Assembly: GCA_019746155.1 (NCBI GenBank)
Contig: JAIESJ010000093.1
Span: 1 to 8,681 of the forward strand
DNA length: 8,681 bases
Origin: Burkholderiales bacterium
Lineage (GTDB): Bacteria > Pseudomonadota > Gammaproteobacteria > Burkholderiales > SG8-41
Reading direction: 5' to 3'
Shown here: piece after piece, positions 1 through 4,996 of the stretch
Layout of the letters: the number at the start of each line of letters is the position of its first letter
Position numbering within the stretch: the stretch's first letter is position 1
Notes under the pieces: model-generated
The model's input: the letters and a program-made list of their open reading frames with translations, nothing else
Databases searched by the model: none
Told to the model about the DNA's origin: nothing
Program-made: the position numbers and the translations under genes

Positions 1-194
1 TTGTCCTTGAGCTCGATTTCCTTGGCGACCGACACGCCGTCCTTGGTCACCGTCGGCGCGCCGAACGAGCGCTCGAGTACGACGTTACGGCCTTTCGGTC
101 CCAGCGTCACCTTGACCGCGTCGGCCAGGATGTTGGCGCCGGCAACGATGCGATGCCGCGCCGATTCATGAAACTTGACTTCTTTTGCTGCCAT
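1..194 (-). CDS. groEL: GroEL chaperonin (60 kDa), N-terminal fragment
   Basis: GroEL forms the double-ring ATP-driven folding chamber in the cytoplasm that works with the GroES lid. Only the first 64 codons are in the window and the gene runs off the left edge; the full family length is about 545 residues. The translation starts MAAKEVKFHESARHRIVAGA and continues with the equatorial-domain signature VKVTLGPKGRNVVLERSFG, then TVTKDGVSVAKEIELKD, which holds the nucleotide-contacting LGPKGR and DGVSVA segments. The ATG at 192-194 is preceded by a good ribosome binding site (GGGAGGT, within 201-210). It lies 23 bases after the groES stop in the usual groES-groEL order, so it should be co-transcribed from the heat-shock promoter upstream of groES. 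Nothing odd is seen in the visible part. Confidence 0.98.
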   Translation of the reverse strand, partial: MAAKEVKFHESARHRIVAGANILADAVKVTLGPKGRNVVLERSFGAPTVTKDGVSVAKEIELKD

Positions 195-200
195 AGCCAG

Positions 201-210
201 TTACCTCCCG
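201..210 (-). promoter_or_regulatory. groEL ribosome binding site
   Basis: On the minus strand this reads CGGGAGGTAA, a near-consensus Shine-Dalgarno sequence placed 6-8 bases before the groEL ATG. It fixes the groEL start inside the short groES-groEL gap. Confidence 0.8.
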
Positions 211-217
211 CAATCGA

Positions 218-511
218 TTAAGCGGCTTCGAGAACGCCCATGACGTCTTCTTCGCGCATCACGAGCAGCTCTTCACCCTTGACCTTGACCGTCTGGCCGG
301 AATACTTGCCAAACAGAACCTTGTCGCCGACCTTGAGATCGACCGGACGCACCTTGCCGTCCTCCATGAGTTTGCCCTTCCCGACAGCGATGACTTCTCC
401 CTGATCGGGTTTCTCTGCCGCGGTGTCAGGAATGACAATGCCGGAGGCGGTCTTGCGCTCTTCTTCCAACCGCTTGACGATAATGCGGTCATGTAAAGGA
501 CGTATTTTCAT
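218..511 (-). CDS. groES: GroES co-chaperonin (10 kDa)
   Basis: GroES is the heptameric lid of the GroEL folding chamber. The 97-residue product is normal length (about 95-97). It begins MKIRPLHDRIIVKRLEEE, continues with the mobile loop around residues 17-34 (KTASGIVIPDTAAEKP, the part that contacts GroEL), and contains the conserved GEVIAVGKG and VGDKVLFGKYSG segments. The ATG at 509-511 has a strong Shine-Dalgarno sequence GAGGAG at 520-525, 8 bases away. It is the first gene of the groES-groEL operon, driven by the sigma32-type promoter at 582-609. The Shine-Dalgarno sequence sits in a small perfect hairpin that ends directly before the start codon (separate entry). Confidence 0.99.
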   Translation of the reverse strand: MKIRPLHDRIIVKRLEEERKTASGIVIPDTAAEKPDQGEVIAVGKGKLMEDGKVRPVDLKVGDKVLFGKYSGQTVKVKGEELLVMREEDVMGVLEAA

Positions 512-524
512 AGGAGTCGCTCCT
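512..524 (-). promoter_or_regulatory. Small hairpin covering the groES Shine-Dalgarno sequence
   Basis: In the mRNA the sequence AGGAG-CGA-CUCCU lies directly before the groES AUG. The first arm is the core of the Shine-Dalgarno sequence and the second is its exact complement, giving a 5-bp stem with a 3-base loop. The inverted repeat is seen directly. A role in tuning translation of this heat-shock operon with temperature is inference. The stem is short, so any effect may be small. Confidence 0.4.
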
Positions 525-581
525 CACTTAACTATTTGAAAACAATGGGCTTTACATTGGCTGAACCGCCAACGGATAGCG

Positions 582-609
582 ATATAGGGGCAATTTCTGA
601 ATTTTCAAG
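582..609 (-). promoter_or_regulatory. Heat-shock (sigma32-type) promoter of groES-groEL
   Basis: On the minus strand a perfect -35 element CTTGAAA (603-609) is followed after 12 bases by CCCCTATAT (582-590). This is close to the sigma32 -10 consensus CCCCATNT, with accepted spacing. The predicted transcript start, near 575, leaves a leader of about 60 bases before groES. No CIRCE/HrcA operator (TTAGCACTC-N9-GAGTGCTAA) is seen in 512-684, so control is probably by the heat-shock sigma factor rather than HrcA. Confidence 0.85.
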
Positions 610-612
610 AGC

Positions 613-668
613 CCTGGCACGGCAGCCAGGACGCGGCTGCGGCAGTCCCGGCCTTACTCCGCCGCAGC
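613..668 (-). terminator. Two inverted repeats downstream of the EF-hand gene, possible weak terminator
   Basis: Two stems lie between the EF-hand gene stop and the groE promoter. One is an 8-bp perfect inverted repeat (636-643 with 661-668, 17-base loop). The other is a 6-bp stem (613-618 with 625-630, 6-base loop) followed on the minus strand by GCTCTT. Neither has a proper T-run. The position suits an end of transcription before groES, but the call is weak. Confidence 0.25.
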
Positions 669-684
669 GGCCACAGCGCCGGAT

Positions 685-969
685 TCAGGCGGCGGGCTTG
701 ATCCCGTAGGTCTGCTCAATGTAGCGCCGCATTTCGTCAGGGGTGACGATGCCATCGCGGTTGATATCGATGTCGCTAAAGCGGGGGCCGAGGTTGAGGT
801 CGCCCCTTGCCTCGTCGTGCGACAACCGGCCATCCCCGTTCAGATCGAGCTGGCGGAACAGGGTCATATCGTTATCGGCAGCGCGCCGGTTATAGGCTTC
901 CTTGTCATCCGCCGACGCAATCACCGAACTTGCCGCCAGCAGGACGGCGACCAGTGTCTTGGCGTTCAT
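685..969 (-). CDS. Small exported EF-hand calcium-binding protein
   Basis: The 94-residue protein starts at the ATG at 967-969, chosen because a purine-rich ribosome binding site (GGAGGAAAGGAAG, 975-987) precedes it and a signal peptide follows. Residues 1-20 (MNAKTLVAVLLAASSVIASA) are a typical signal peptide with likely cleavage near ASA/DD. Two canonical 12-residue EF-hand loops follow: residues 42-53 (DLNGDGRLSHDE) and 68-79 (DINRDGIVTPDE). Both have D, N, D at positions 1, 3, 5, Gly at 6, a hydrophobic residue at 8 and Glu at 12, so both should bind calcium. The mature part is thus essentially one EF-hand pair, probably periplasmic. Function is unknown: calcium sensing, buffering or binding to a partner are all possible. 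A possible -10 (TATTAT, 1007-1012) lies upstream without a clear -35. The open frame extends upstream to 1788 but that part is out-of-frame sequence across the MFS gene. Confidence 0.9.
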   Translation of the reverse strand: MNAKTLVAVLLAASSVIASADDKEAYNRRAADNDMTLFRQLDLNGDGRLSHDEARGDLNLGPRFSDIDINRDGIVTPDEMRRYIEQTYGIKPAA

Positions 970-1157
970 AGTGGCTTCCTTTCCTCCGATTTGCGTACGG
1001 TCAAGGATAATACGTGCTGTATCGCGTCCGTTTTGGCAGCGCATTCGCTGCAAAGTTTCACGGTGACGCCGCCAGCCGCTGGTCGGCTGAAGCGGTAGGG
1101 TTGGGCCGGGCGCATCCGCAGCGTCGAGGCTGCAGGCATTCGTCCAGGTCTGGTGCG

Positions 1158-2348
1158 CTAATCCCTGCCTGGCGCGCTGTTTCTGCGCATCAGAAAGCCG
1201 CCGGCAACCAGCATCGCGGAATTCGAGACAAATACCGGCATGTAGCCGAACGCCGTACCCACGCTGCCGAAAACGAGCGGGATCACCAAATGCGTGAAAT
1301 TGTTCACCGTCACGCGCAAGCCCGCGGATTCCGCCACCCGTCCGCGCGGCGCAAGCGAATAGATCAACGACATCGACATCGGCTGACCGCAACCCACGCC
1401 CAGCCCCAGCAGGAAGGCAATCGCCGCCAATGCGTAGGCGTTCTGGAAAAACGGGAACAGCGCGAACGCGAACGCCGCCACGAAGATCGCGTAGGTCAGG
1501 ATCTCGGCCTCGCTCGACCTTCTCACCAGATGCGGCAGGGCGATGCGGATGACGAAGGTGGCGAGCGCGAACACGCCGAGCACGGTCCCGATGACGGACG
1601 CCGACAGGCCTATGGAGTGGCCATAGACCGGAAAGTAAAACTGGAAAAGATCCCATGCCGACGAGATGAAGCCGCTGGCAATGAAAGTGTTGCGCAGGAC
1701 CGGGATGCGCCACAGGTCGAACGCGCTGCGCTTCTCGCCCTCGCTCTCGTGTTTCGCAGCCTCGGACAGAAACCCCGACCTGAACCACAGCAGCAGCATG
1801 GGCGCCACGGTGAACGAGGCGAGCAGCAGGAATGTCGGCAAGTATCCGAGATGATCGATCGAAAACCCCGCAGCCATGGGCCCCAGGAAACCCGCGCCGG
1901 AGAATCCGAGGCTGACCAGCGCGTAATTGCGCGCGCGATTTTCCCCGCCGCCGATGCCGCCTGCAATACCCGTCACGGTGACAAAAAAGAAATGAAACGA
2001 CGTGCCGAGCAGCAGAGCCGACAGGTAGAGCGTGGCAAGCCCGGGCACCAGCGGCGGCAGCAGCAGCGCCACCGCTACGCCCGTGGTGCCCAGCAGCATG
2101 GGCAGCCGCGGGCCGACGCGATCAGCCAGCTTGCCGATGTAGACGGCCAGCAACATCGGACACAGCGCATACAACGCCATCAGCACACCGATCGTAAACT
2201 GATTCGCGCCGAGTTCAAGCGCGTAAAGCGAGACCGCGACCCGGCTGCCCCCGAACCCGGCGTGGTTCAGGGTACACATCAATACGATCAGATATATCGC
2301 CATCAGGAAATAAGAAGGGAGCGGCAGAAACAACGGGGCTGCGCGCAA
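1158..2348 (-). CDS. Major facilitator superfamily transporter
   Basis: The product of up to 396 residues is a polytopic inner-membrane protein with about 12 hydrophobic segments, normal for MFS. The loop between segments 2 and 3 carries MFS motif A (residues 72-81, GKLADRVGPR). A charged cytoplasmic stretch in the middle (about residues 195-212, EAAKHESEGEKRS) separates the two six-helix halves. The substrate cannot be read from the sequence; a small-molecule or drug exporter is the general expectation. No ATG lies near the 5' end of the frame. The TTG at 2346-2348 gives the longest reasonable protein but has no clear Shine-Dalgarno sequence. An ATG at 2301-2303 (residue 16) would begin right at the first membrane helix. 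The gene lies 105 bases downstream of egtD in the same direction but appears to have its own extended -10 promoter. A link to ergothioneine is only positional. Confidence 0.9.
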   Translation of the reverse strand: MRAAPLFLPLPSYFLMAIYLIVLMCTLNHAGFGGSRVAVSLYALELGANQFTIGVLMALYALCPMLLAVYIGKLADRVGPRLPMLLGTTGVAVALLLPPLVPGLATLYLSALLLGTSFHFFFVTVTGIAGGIGGGENRARNYALVSLGFSGAGFLGPMAAGFSIDHLGYLPTFLLLASFTVAPMLLLWFRSGFLSEAAKHESEGEKRSAFDLWRIPVLRNTFIASGFISSAWDLFQFYFPVYGHSIGLSASVIGTVLGVFALATFVIRIALPHLVRRSSEAEILTYAIFVAAFAFALFPFFQNAYALAAIAFLLGLGVGCGQPMSMSLIYSLAPRGRVAESAGLRVTVNNFTHLVIPLVFGSVGTAFGYMPVFVSNSAMLVAGGFLMRRNSAPGRD

Positions 2349-2390
2349 TCCGGGCCAGATCGCAAAAGATAAGTCCGCGTTCTGAAATGA

Positions 2391-2399
2391 ATTATATCA
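2391..2399 (-). promoter_or_regulatory. Extended -10 promoter element upstream of the MFS gene
   Basis: The minus strand reads TGATATAAT, a perfect -10 hexamer (TATAAT, 2391-2396) with the extended TGn motif. No good -35 hexamer is found at the usual spacing, as is common for extended -10 promoters. The predicted start near 2384 leaves about 36 bases before the TTG start. Confidence 0.45.
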
Positions 2400-2453
2400 T
2401 TGGCGGGGAACCGCTGCACTCGCAATTCCACATTGTGGTGTCATCCCGGACCC

Positions 2454-3428
2454 TCAGCGCGGCACGGTCAGGTAATGCACCGCGAACAACTGCTGCGGGT
2501 CGGTCCAGCATGCTGCGGGTTCGAATCCGGCCGAACGCGCAAGCCGCTGAAACTCCTCGATTGAATATTTGTAGGAGTTTTCGGTATGTATGGTTTCGCC
2601 GGGACGGAAATCGAAACTGCGGCCGCCAAGCGCCGCGCGCTGCGCCTTGAGACTGACCAGATGCATCTCGACACGCCCGGCCCCGGCGTTGTAAAAAGCA
2701 TGGTGACGGAAGGCGGCCAGGTCGAAGTCCGCCCCGAGCTCGCGGTTGATGCGGGCAAGCAGGTTGAGATTGAACTCGGCGGTAACGCCCTGCGCATCGT
2801 TGTATGCCGCGTGAAGCAGCGCATGGTCTTTCTTGAGGTCCACGCCTACCAGCATGGCGCCCGCCGCGCCGGCGAGCGAGCGCGCGTTTTGCAGAAACGC
2901 CCGCGCTTCCGGCACCGTGAAATTGCCTATGGTCGAGCCCGGAAAGTAGATCACGCGACGGCGCGCGGGCATGCCGTCGATTTCCGGCAGCCTGAGCGCC
3001 TGTGAATAATCGGCACGCACGGCCACGATTTTGAGTTGCGGAAATGCCTCCGCCAGCCGCACGGCAGAAACCCTGAGCTGCTCGCCGGCGATATCGATCG
3101 GCACATAGGCAACCGGTTCGAGCGCCGCTATCAGCACGTGCGTCTTGCGGCTGGTGCCGCTGCCATACTCGATCAGGATGCAGTCCGGCCCGAGATGCTC
3201 CGCCATCTCCGGCGCATACCTCTGCATCATCGCCATTTCGGTGCGCGTCGGGTAATACTCGGGAAGCCCGCAGATCGCGTCGAACAGCTCGCAGCCGCGG
3301 GCATCATAGAAATACTTCGGGCTCAGCGTCTTCTGCGGCCTGGATAAACCGCTCAGTACGTCTTCAAGAAAGCTCCCGGCTGCGGGCGGCAGATCGTGAA
3401 AAGCGACGCGGGGGCGCACCTGCTCCAT
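2454..3428 (-). CDS. egtD: L-histidine N-alpha-methyltransferase (ergothioneine biosynthesis)
   Basis: EgtD transfers three methyl groups from S-adenosylmethionine to the alpha-amine of histidine, making hercynine, the first step of ergothioneine synthesis in the cytoplasm. The 324-residue length matches the family (about 320). Family landmarks occur in order: SPKYFYDARG (residues 36-45) and LPEYYPTRTE (55-64); the SAM-binding loop EYGSGTSRKT (87-96); an acidic strand end PIDIAG (110-115); GSTIGNF (164-170) with the substrate-contacting Asn169; VGVDLKKD (194-201); an AYND segment with Tyr209; and HTENSYKYS (281-289). In the last segment, Glu283 and Ser285 match the Glu and Ser that hold the histidine amine and imidazole in the mycobacterial enzyme. 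The ATG at 3426-3428 has only a weak GGAG about 11 bases upstream. No egtB (sulfoxide synthase) is adjacent; the upstream neighbour is pbpG and the downstream neighbour is an MFS transporter. Identity is secure. Confidence 0.95.
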   Translation of the reverse strand: MEQVRPRVAFHDLPPAAGSFLEDVLSGLSRPQKTLSPKYFYDARGCELFDAICGLPEYYPTRTEMAMMQRYAPEMAEHLGPDCILIEYGSGTSRKTHVLIAALEPVAYVPIDIAGEQLRVSAVRLAEAFPQLKIVAVRADYSQALRLPEIDGMPARRRVIYFPGSTIGNFTVPEARAFLQNARSLAGAAGAMLVGVDLKKDHALLHAAYNDAQGVTAEFNLNLLARINRELGADFDLAAFRHHAFYNAGAGRVEMHLVSLKAQRAALGGRSFDFRPGETIHTENSYKYSIEEFQRLARSAGFEPAACWTDPQQLFAVHYLTVPR

Positions 3429-3530
3429 GGGGGTATCGGCTCCGGCAAGGAAGTATTGTCAGTATGGACAGGCACCATTGCGGGTGCTCTCCCGCCATGC
3501 ATGCCGCGCAGGCTGCGGGTTGTACGCAAA

Positions 3531-4439
3531 TCAGCCGGCTGGCGGGCGGGCGTTATTGCTTTCGATCCACTTCTTGATGCGGTTCGCATCGCCGATGCGC
3601 GTGGACTTGCCCCATGAGTCGAGCAATACGATCACCACTGGCGTCGACGCGATTTCCGCCTGCATGACCAGGCAGCGCCCGGCCTCGCTGATGTAGCCGG
3701 TCTTGGACAACCCGATATGCCAGTTCGGGTTCTTGACCAAACCGTTGGAGTTTCGATACCGCAGGACACGGCCGTTGGCAAACCTGACTGCATGATCCGT
3801 ATCCGTCGTGTATTCGCGCACCAGAGGATAGCGGTAGGCGGCATTCACCATTTTCGCCAGGTCTTGCGCAGTCGATACATTGTCGCTGGACAAGCCGGTG
3901 CCGTCGACAAAGCGCGTGCGCCACATGCCGAGTTCGATTGCTTTCTGGTTCATTGCCGCGACAAAGGCCGCCGTGCCGCCGGGATAGGCGCGGCTGAGTG
4001 CCGCTGCGGCACGGTTCTCGGAAGACATCAGCGCCAGGTGCAACAAGTCGCTGCGTGTCAGCGCAGCGCCGACCTTGAGCCGCGAGCGCGTGCCCTTGAG
4101 GTCATCGACGTCGGCCTCGCTGATCGTGACGCGCTCATCGAGCGCAAGCCGTGCATCGAGCGTCACCATCGCCGTCATCAGCTTGGTGATCGAGGCGATC
4201 GGCACAACGGCCTGGGTGTTTTTTGCGTAGAGCGCACGGCCATTGTCCTGAGAGACGACCAGCACCGAAGCGGACTTGAGATTAAGGTTTTTGGCCCGGT
4301 TTGCAAAGGCGGAGTCCATGGGCCGGTCGCCGCTTGCAACGCGCATTTCCTTGCCCGGAACAGGATCCCCGGCCTGTGCAGCCATTGCGCTACCGGCGAA
4401 AACCATGCCCGTCATTAGTACCCACAAGAGCTTATTCAG
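3531..4439 (-). CDS. pbpG: D-alanyl-D-alanine endopeptidase, PBP7 family
   Basis: This is a periplasmic low-molecular-weight penicillin-binding protein that cuts D-Ala-meso-DAP cross-links in peptidoglycan. All three active-site motifs of the SxxK family are present. Numbered from the TTG at 4427 they are SITK (79-82), SEN (136-138) and KTG (242-244). The stretches IASITKLMTAMVTLDARL, LALMSSENRAAAAL and NVSTAQDL follow E. coli PBP7 closely. At about 300 residues it lacks the extra C-terminal domain of PBP5/DacA, which also points to PBP7. The start is uncertain. CTG at 4437-4439 is chosen because it sits about 6 bases after a strong GGGAGG ribosome binding site and gives the classic signal peptide (M)NKLLWVLMTGMVFAGSAMA. 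TTG at 4425-4427 and the ATG at 4413-4415 lie too far from that site. The gene stands alone and its leader consists mostly of two large hairpins. Confidence 0.93.
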   Translation of the reverse strand: MNKLLWVLMTGMVFAGSAMAAQAGDPVPGKEMRVASGDRPMDSAFANRAKNLNLKSASVLVVSQDNGRALYAKNTQAVVPIASITKLMTAMVTLDARLALDERVTISEADVDDLKGTRSRLKVGAALTRSDLLHLALMSSENRAAAALSRAYPGGTAAFVAAMNQKAIELGMWRTRFVDGTGLSSDNVSTAQDLAKMVNAAYRYPLVREYTTDTDHAVRFANGRVLRYRNSNGLVKNPNWHIGLSKTGYISEAGRCLVMQAEIASTPVVIVLLDSWGKSTRIGDANRIKKWIESNNARPPAG

Positions 4440-4453
4440 GATTCCCTCCCTCT
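4440..4453 (-). promoter_or_regulatory. pbpG ribosome binding site that argues for a CTG start
   Basis: On the minus strand this reads AGAGGGAGGGAATC directly before the CTG at 4437-4439. The GGGAGG core is about 6 bases from CTG, 18 from TTG (4427) and about 30 from the first ATG. The site therefore decides the start of pbpG in favour of CTG. Confidence 0.6.
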
Positions 4454-4454
4454 A

Positions 4455-4489
4455 GCAGCCTGTCGGACTTTGATGGTCCGACAGGCTGC
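4455..4489. repeat. Perfect hairpin 1 (14-bp arms) in the pbpG leader
   Basis: The left arm GCAGCCTGTCGGAC (4455-4468) and its exact reverse complement (4476-4489) enclose a 7-base loop. There is no T-run on either side, so it is not a standard terminator. It abuts hairpin 2 and shares the core GGACTT...GTCC with it, so the two look like members of one repeat family (REP-like pair). It lies between the likely pbpG promoter and its ribosome binding site. Confidence 0.85.
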
Positions 4490-4527
4490 CAGGAGTTTGC
4501 CGGACTTGGGTCCGGCAAACTCCTGGC
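4488..4527. repeat. Perfect hairpin 2 (18-bp arms) in the pbpG leader
   Basis: The left arm GCCAGGAGTTTGCCGGAC (4488-4505) and its exact reverse complement (4510-4527) enclose a TTGG loop. It overlaps the end of hairpin 1 by two bases. On the plus strand it is followed by GTTATATTCTTT, only a weak T-rich tail, so it could act as a poor plus-strand terminator. On the minus strand it would be one of the first things transcribed into the pbpG mRNA leader. Confidence 0.85.
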
Positions 4528-4533
4528 GTTATA
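4528..4533 (-). promoter_or_regulatory. Possible -10 element of pbpG
   Basis: The minus strand reads TATAAC within GAATATAACG, five of six matches to the -10 consensus. No recognisable -35 is present at 16-18 bases. If used, transcription would begin at about 4521, just inside hairpin 2, and the leader would be almost entirely the two hairpins. Confidence 0.3.
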
Positions 4534-4664
4534 TTCTTTACGACACGCCATGCCGCATATTTAGGTTGCAAAAATACTAGGTTAGGCCGGGATTTTCAAC
4601 AAGTTTTTTAGGTAGGTATGTGTTTTCGAAGTAAAACCGCGGCAGGATGCGGAAGTAAAGGGGC
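4528..4664. other. AT-rich gene-free stretch, possible mobile-element remnant
   Basis: This stretch is clearly richer in A+T than its surroundings. It contains an imperfect inverted repeat, GTTGCAAAAAT (4565-4575) against ATTTTCAAC (4592-4600), and a small one, GTTTT/AAAAC (4622-4626 and 4633-4637). No convincing reading frame is present. The composition and the adjoining hairpins suggest a relic of an inserted element, but no transposase or full terminal repeats are visible. Confidence 0.35.
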
Positions 4665-4707
4665 AAAAAAAACTCCGCTCGGGACAGTGTGGGTTGTCCC
4701 GGCGGAG
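4665..4707 (-). terminator. Strong intrinsic terminator, minus strand
   Basis: On the minus strand, CTCCGC-CGGGACA (4707-4695) pairs with TGTCCCG-A-GCGGAG (4686-4673). This makes a 13-bp GC-rich stem with one bulged base and an 8-base loop, followed at once by eight T residues (4672-4665). It is a textbook Rho-independent terminator. No coding gene on the minus strand lies upstream of it, because the next gene to the right is on the plus strand, so it must end a transcript that starts in 4710-4996. Confidence 0.9.
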
Positions 4708-4855
4708 ATTAAAGAGGCCCTGCAATCGTCCGCTCAGCACAGACAACTGCAACTGCCAGGCCTCCGAGGAGGAAAGACCGGACAAACTGCCCAATTCCGG
4801 TAAGCCGCCGCTGAGCGACTCTGCAATTCGGTTTGCACGATAGCAACCCTGGCTT
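4665..4855 (-). ncRNA. Candidate structured small RNA ending at the strong terminator
   Basis: The existence of a minus-strand transcript is inferred from the terminator at 4665-4707. Upstream the sequence is rich in nested inverted repeats. A perfect 8-bp long-range pair (CGCTCAGC 4731-4738 with GCTGAGCG 4810-4817) encloses two hairpins: ACCGGA/TCCGGT (4777-4782 and 4796-4801) and the palindrome CCTCCGAGGAGG (4761-4772). Outside it, GCAATCGT (4722-4729) and ACGATAGC (4837-4844) can pair with one mismatch. This gives a closed rod of roughly 190 bases with a separate terminator hairpin. It does not match what is remembered of 6S RNA, RNase P RNA, tmRNA, SRP RNA or the common riboswitches. The 5' end is a guess and no clear promoter was found. 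A 109-codon frame crosses the region but runs straight through the terminator and lacks a ribosome binding site. Confidence 0.5.
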
Positions 4856-4960
4856 ACATGAAGCTTACTGCGGTGTCGATGGTGCAAAATGAGGAATTTT
4901 TCACACTGCATCGTACGCGGTCAGGTCCGCCCGCCGGAAACACCGAGGTGGCGGCTGCTG

Positions 4961-4966
4961 TAAACT
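4961..4966 (+). promoter_or_regulatory. Possible -10 element of the response regulator operon
   Basis: TAAACT, preceded by GCTG, matches four of six -10 bases and lies about 30 bases before the ATG at 4997. No good -35 is seen. A start near 4973 would leave a leader of about 24 bases without a clear Shine-Dalgarno sequence. Confidence 0.25.
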
Positions 4967-4996
4967 ATTCGCAATTGGACTACCGGTTCCCGGCAT

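Noticed and set aside
1036..1051. Hairpin GCAGCG-CATT-CGCTGC between the EF-hand and MFS genes
   Set aside because: The stem is only 6 bp and no T-run follows on either strand, so a terminator call is not supported.
970..1788. Upstream extension of the EF-hand frame to 1788 on the minus strand (367 codons)
   Set aside because: The extra 273 residues are an Arg/Ala-rich out-of-frame reading of the MFS gene. The ATG at 967-969 has a ribosome binding site and opens a signal peptide.
1014..2372. Long open frame of 452 codons on the plus strand
   Set aside because: It lies antisense to the MFS gene and its product is a low-complexity mix rich in Arg, Gln and His, typical of the reverse strand of a GC-rich gene. 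The MFS frame has clear membrane helices and motif A.
3480..3495. Hairpin GCGGG/CCCGC between egtD and pbpG
   Set aside because: A 5-bp stem without a T-run; common by chance at this G+C content. The 3429-3530 gap shows no other clear signal and no convincing egtD promoter.
4764..4782. RNase P RNA-like motif (GAGGAAAGACCGG) on the plus strand
   Set aside because: It resembles the conserved GAGGAAAGUCCGG of bacterial RNase P RNA, but the other conserved segments are missing, the region is far too short, and the terminator shows transcription on the other strand.
4618..4803. 61-codon frame on the plus strand in the intergenic region
   Set aside because: It crosses the terminator hairpin and has no ribosome binding site; the T-run shows the functional strand is the minus one.
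4665..4855. 6S RNA as the identity of the candidate small RNA
   Set aside because: Size and a rod-like fold with a long closing pair are suggestive, but the conserved central-bubble sequences of proteobacterial 6S RNA are not visible and the terminator forms a separate hairpin.
4582..4911. 109-codon frame on the minus strand in the intergenic region
   Set aside because: It reads straight through the strong terminator at 4665-4707, has no Shine-Dalgarno sequence, and its Ser/Cys/His-rich product resembles nothing known. A structured RNA explains the region better.
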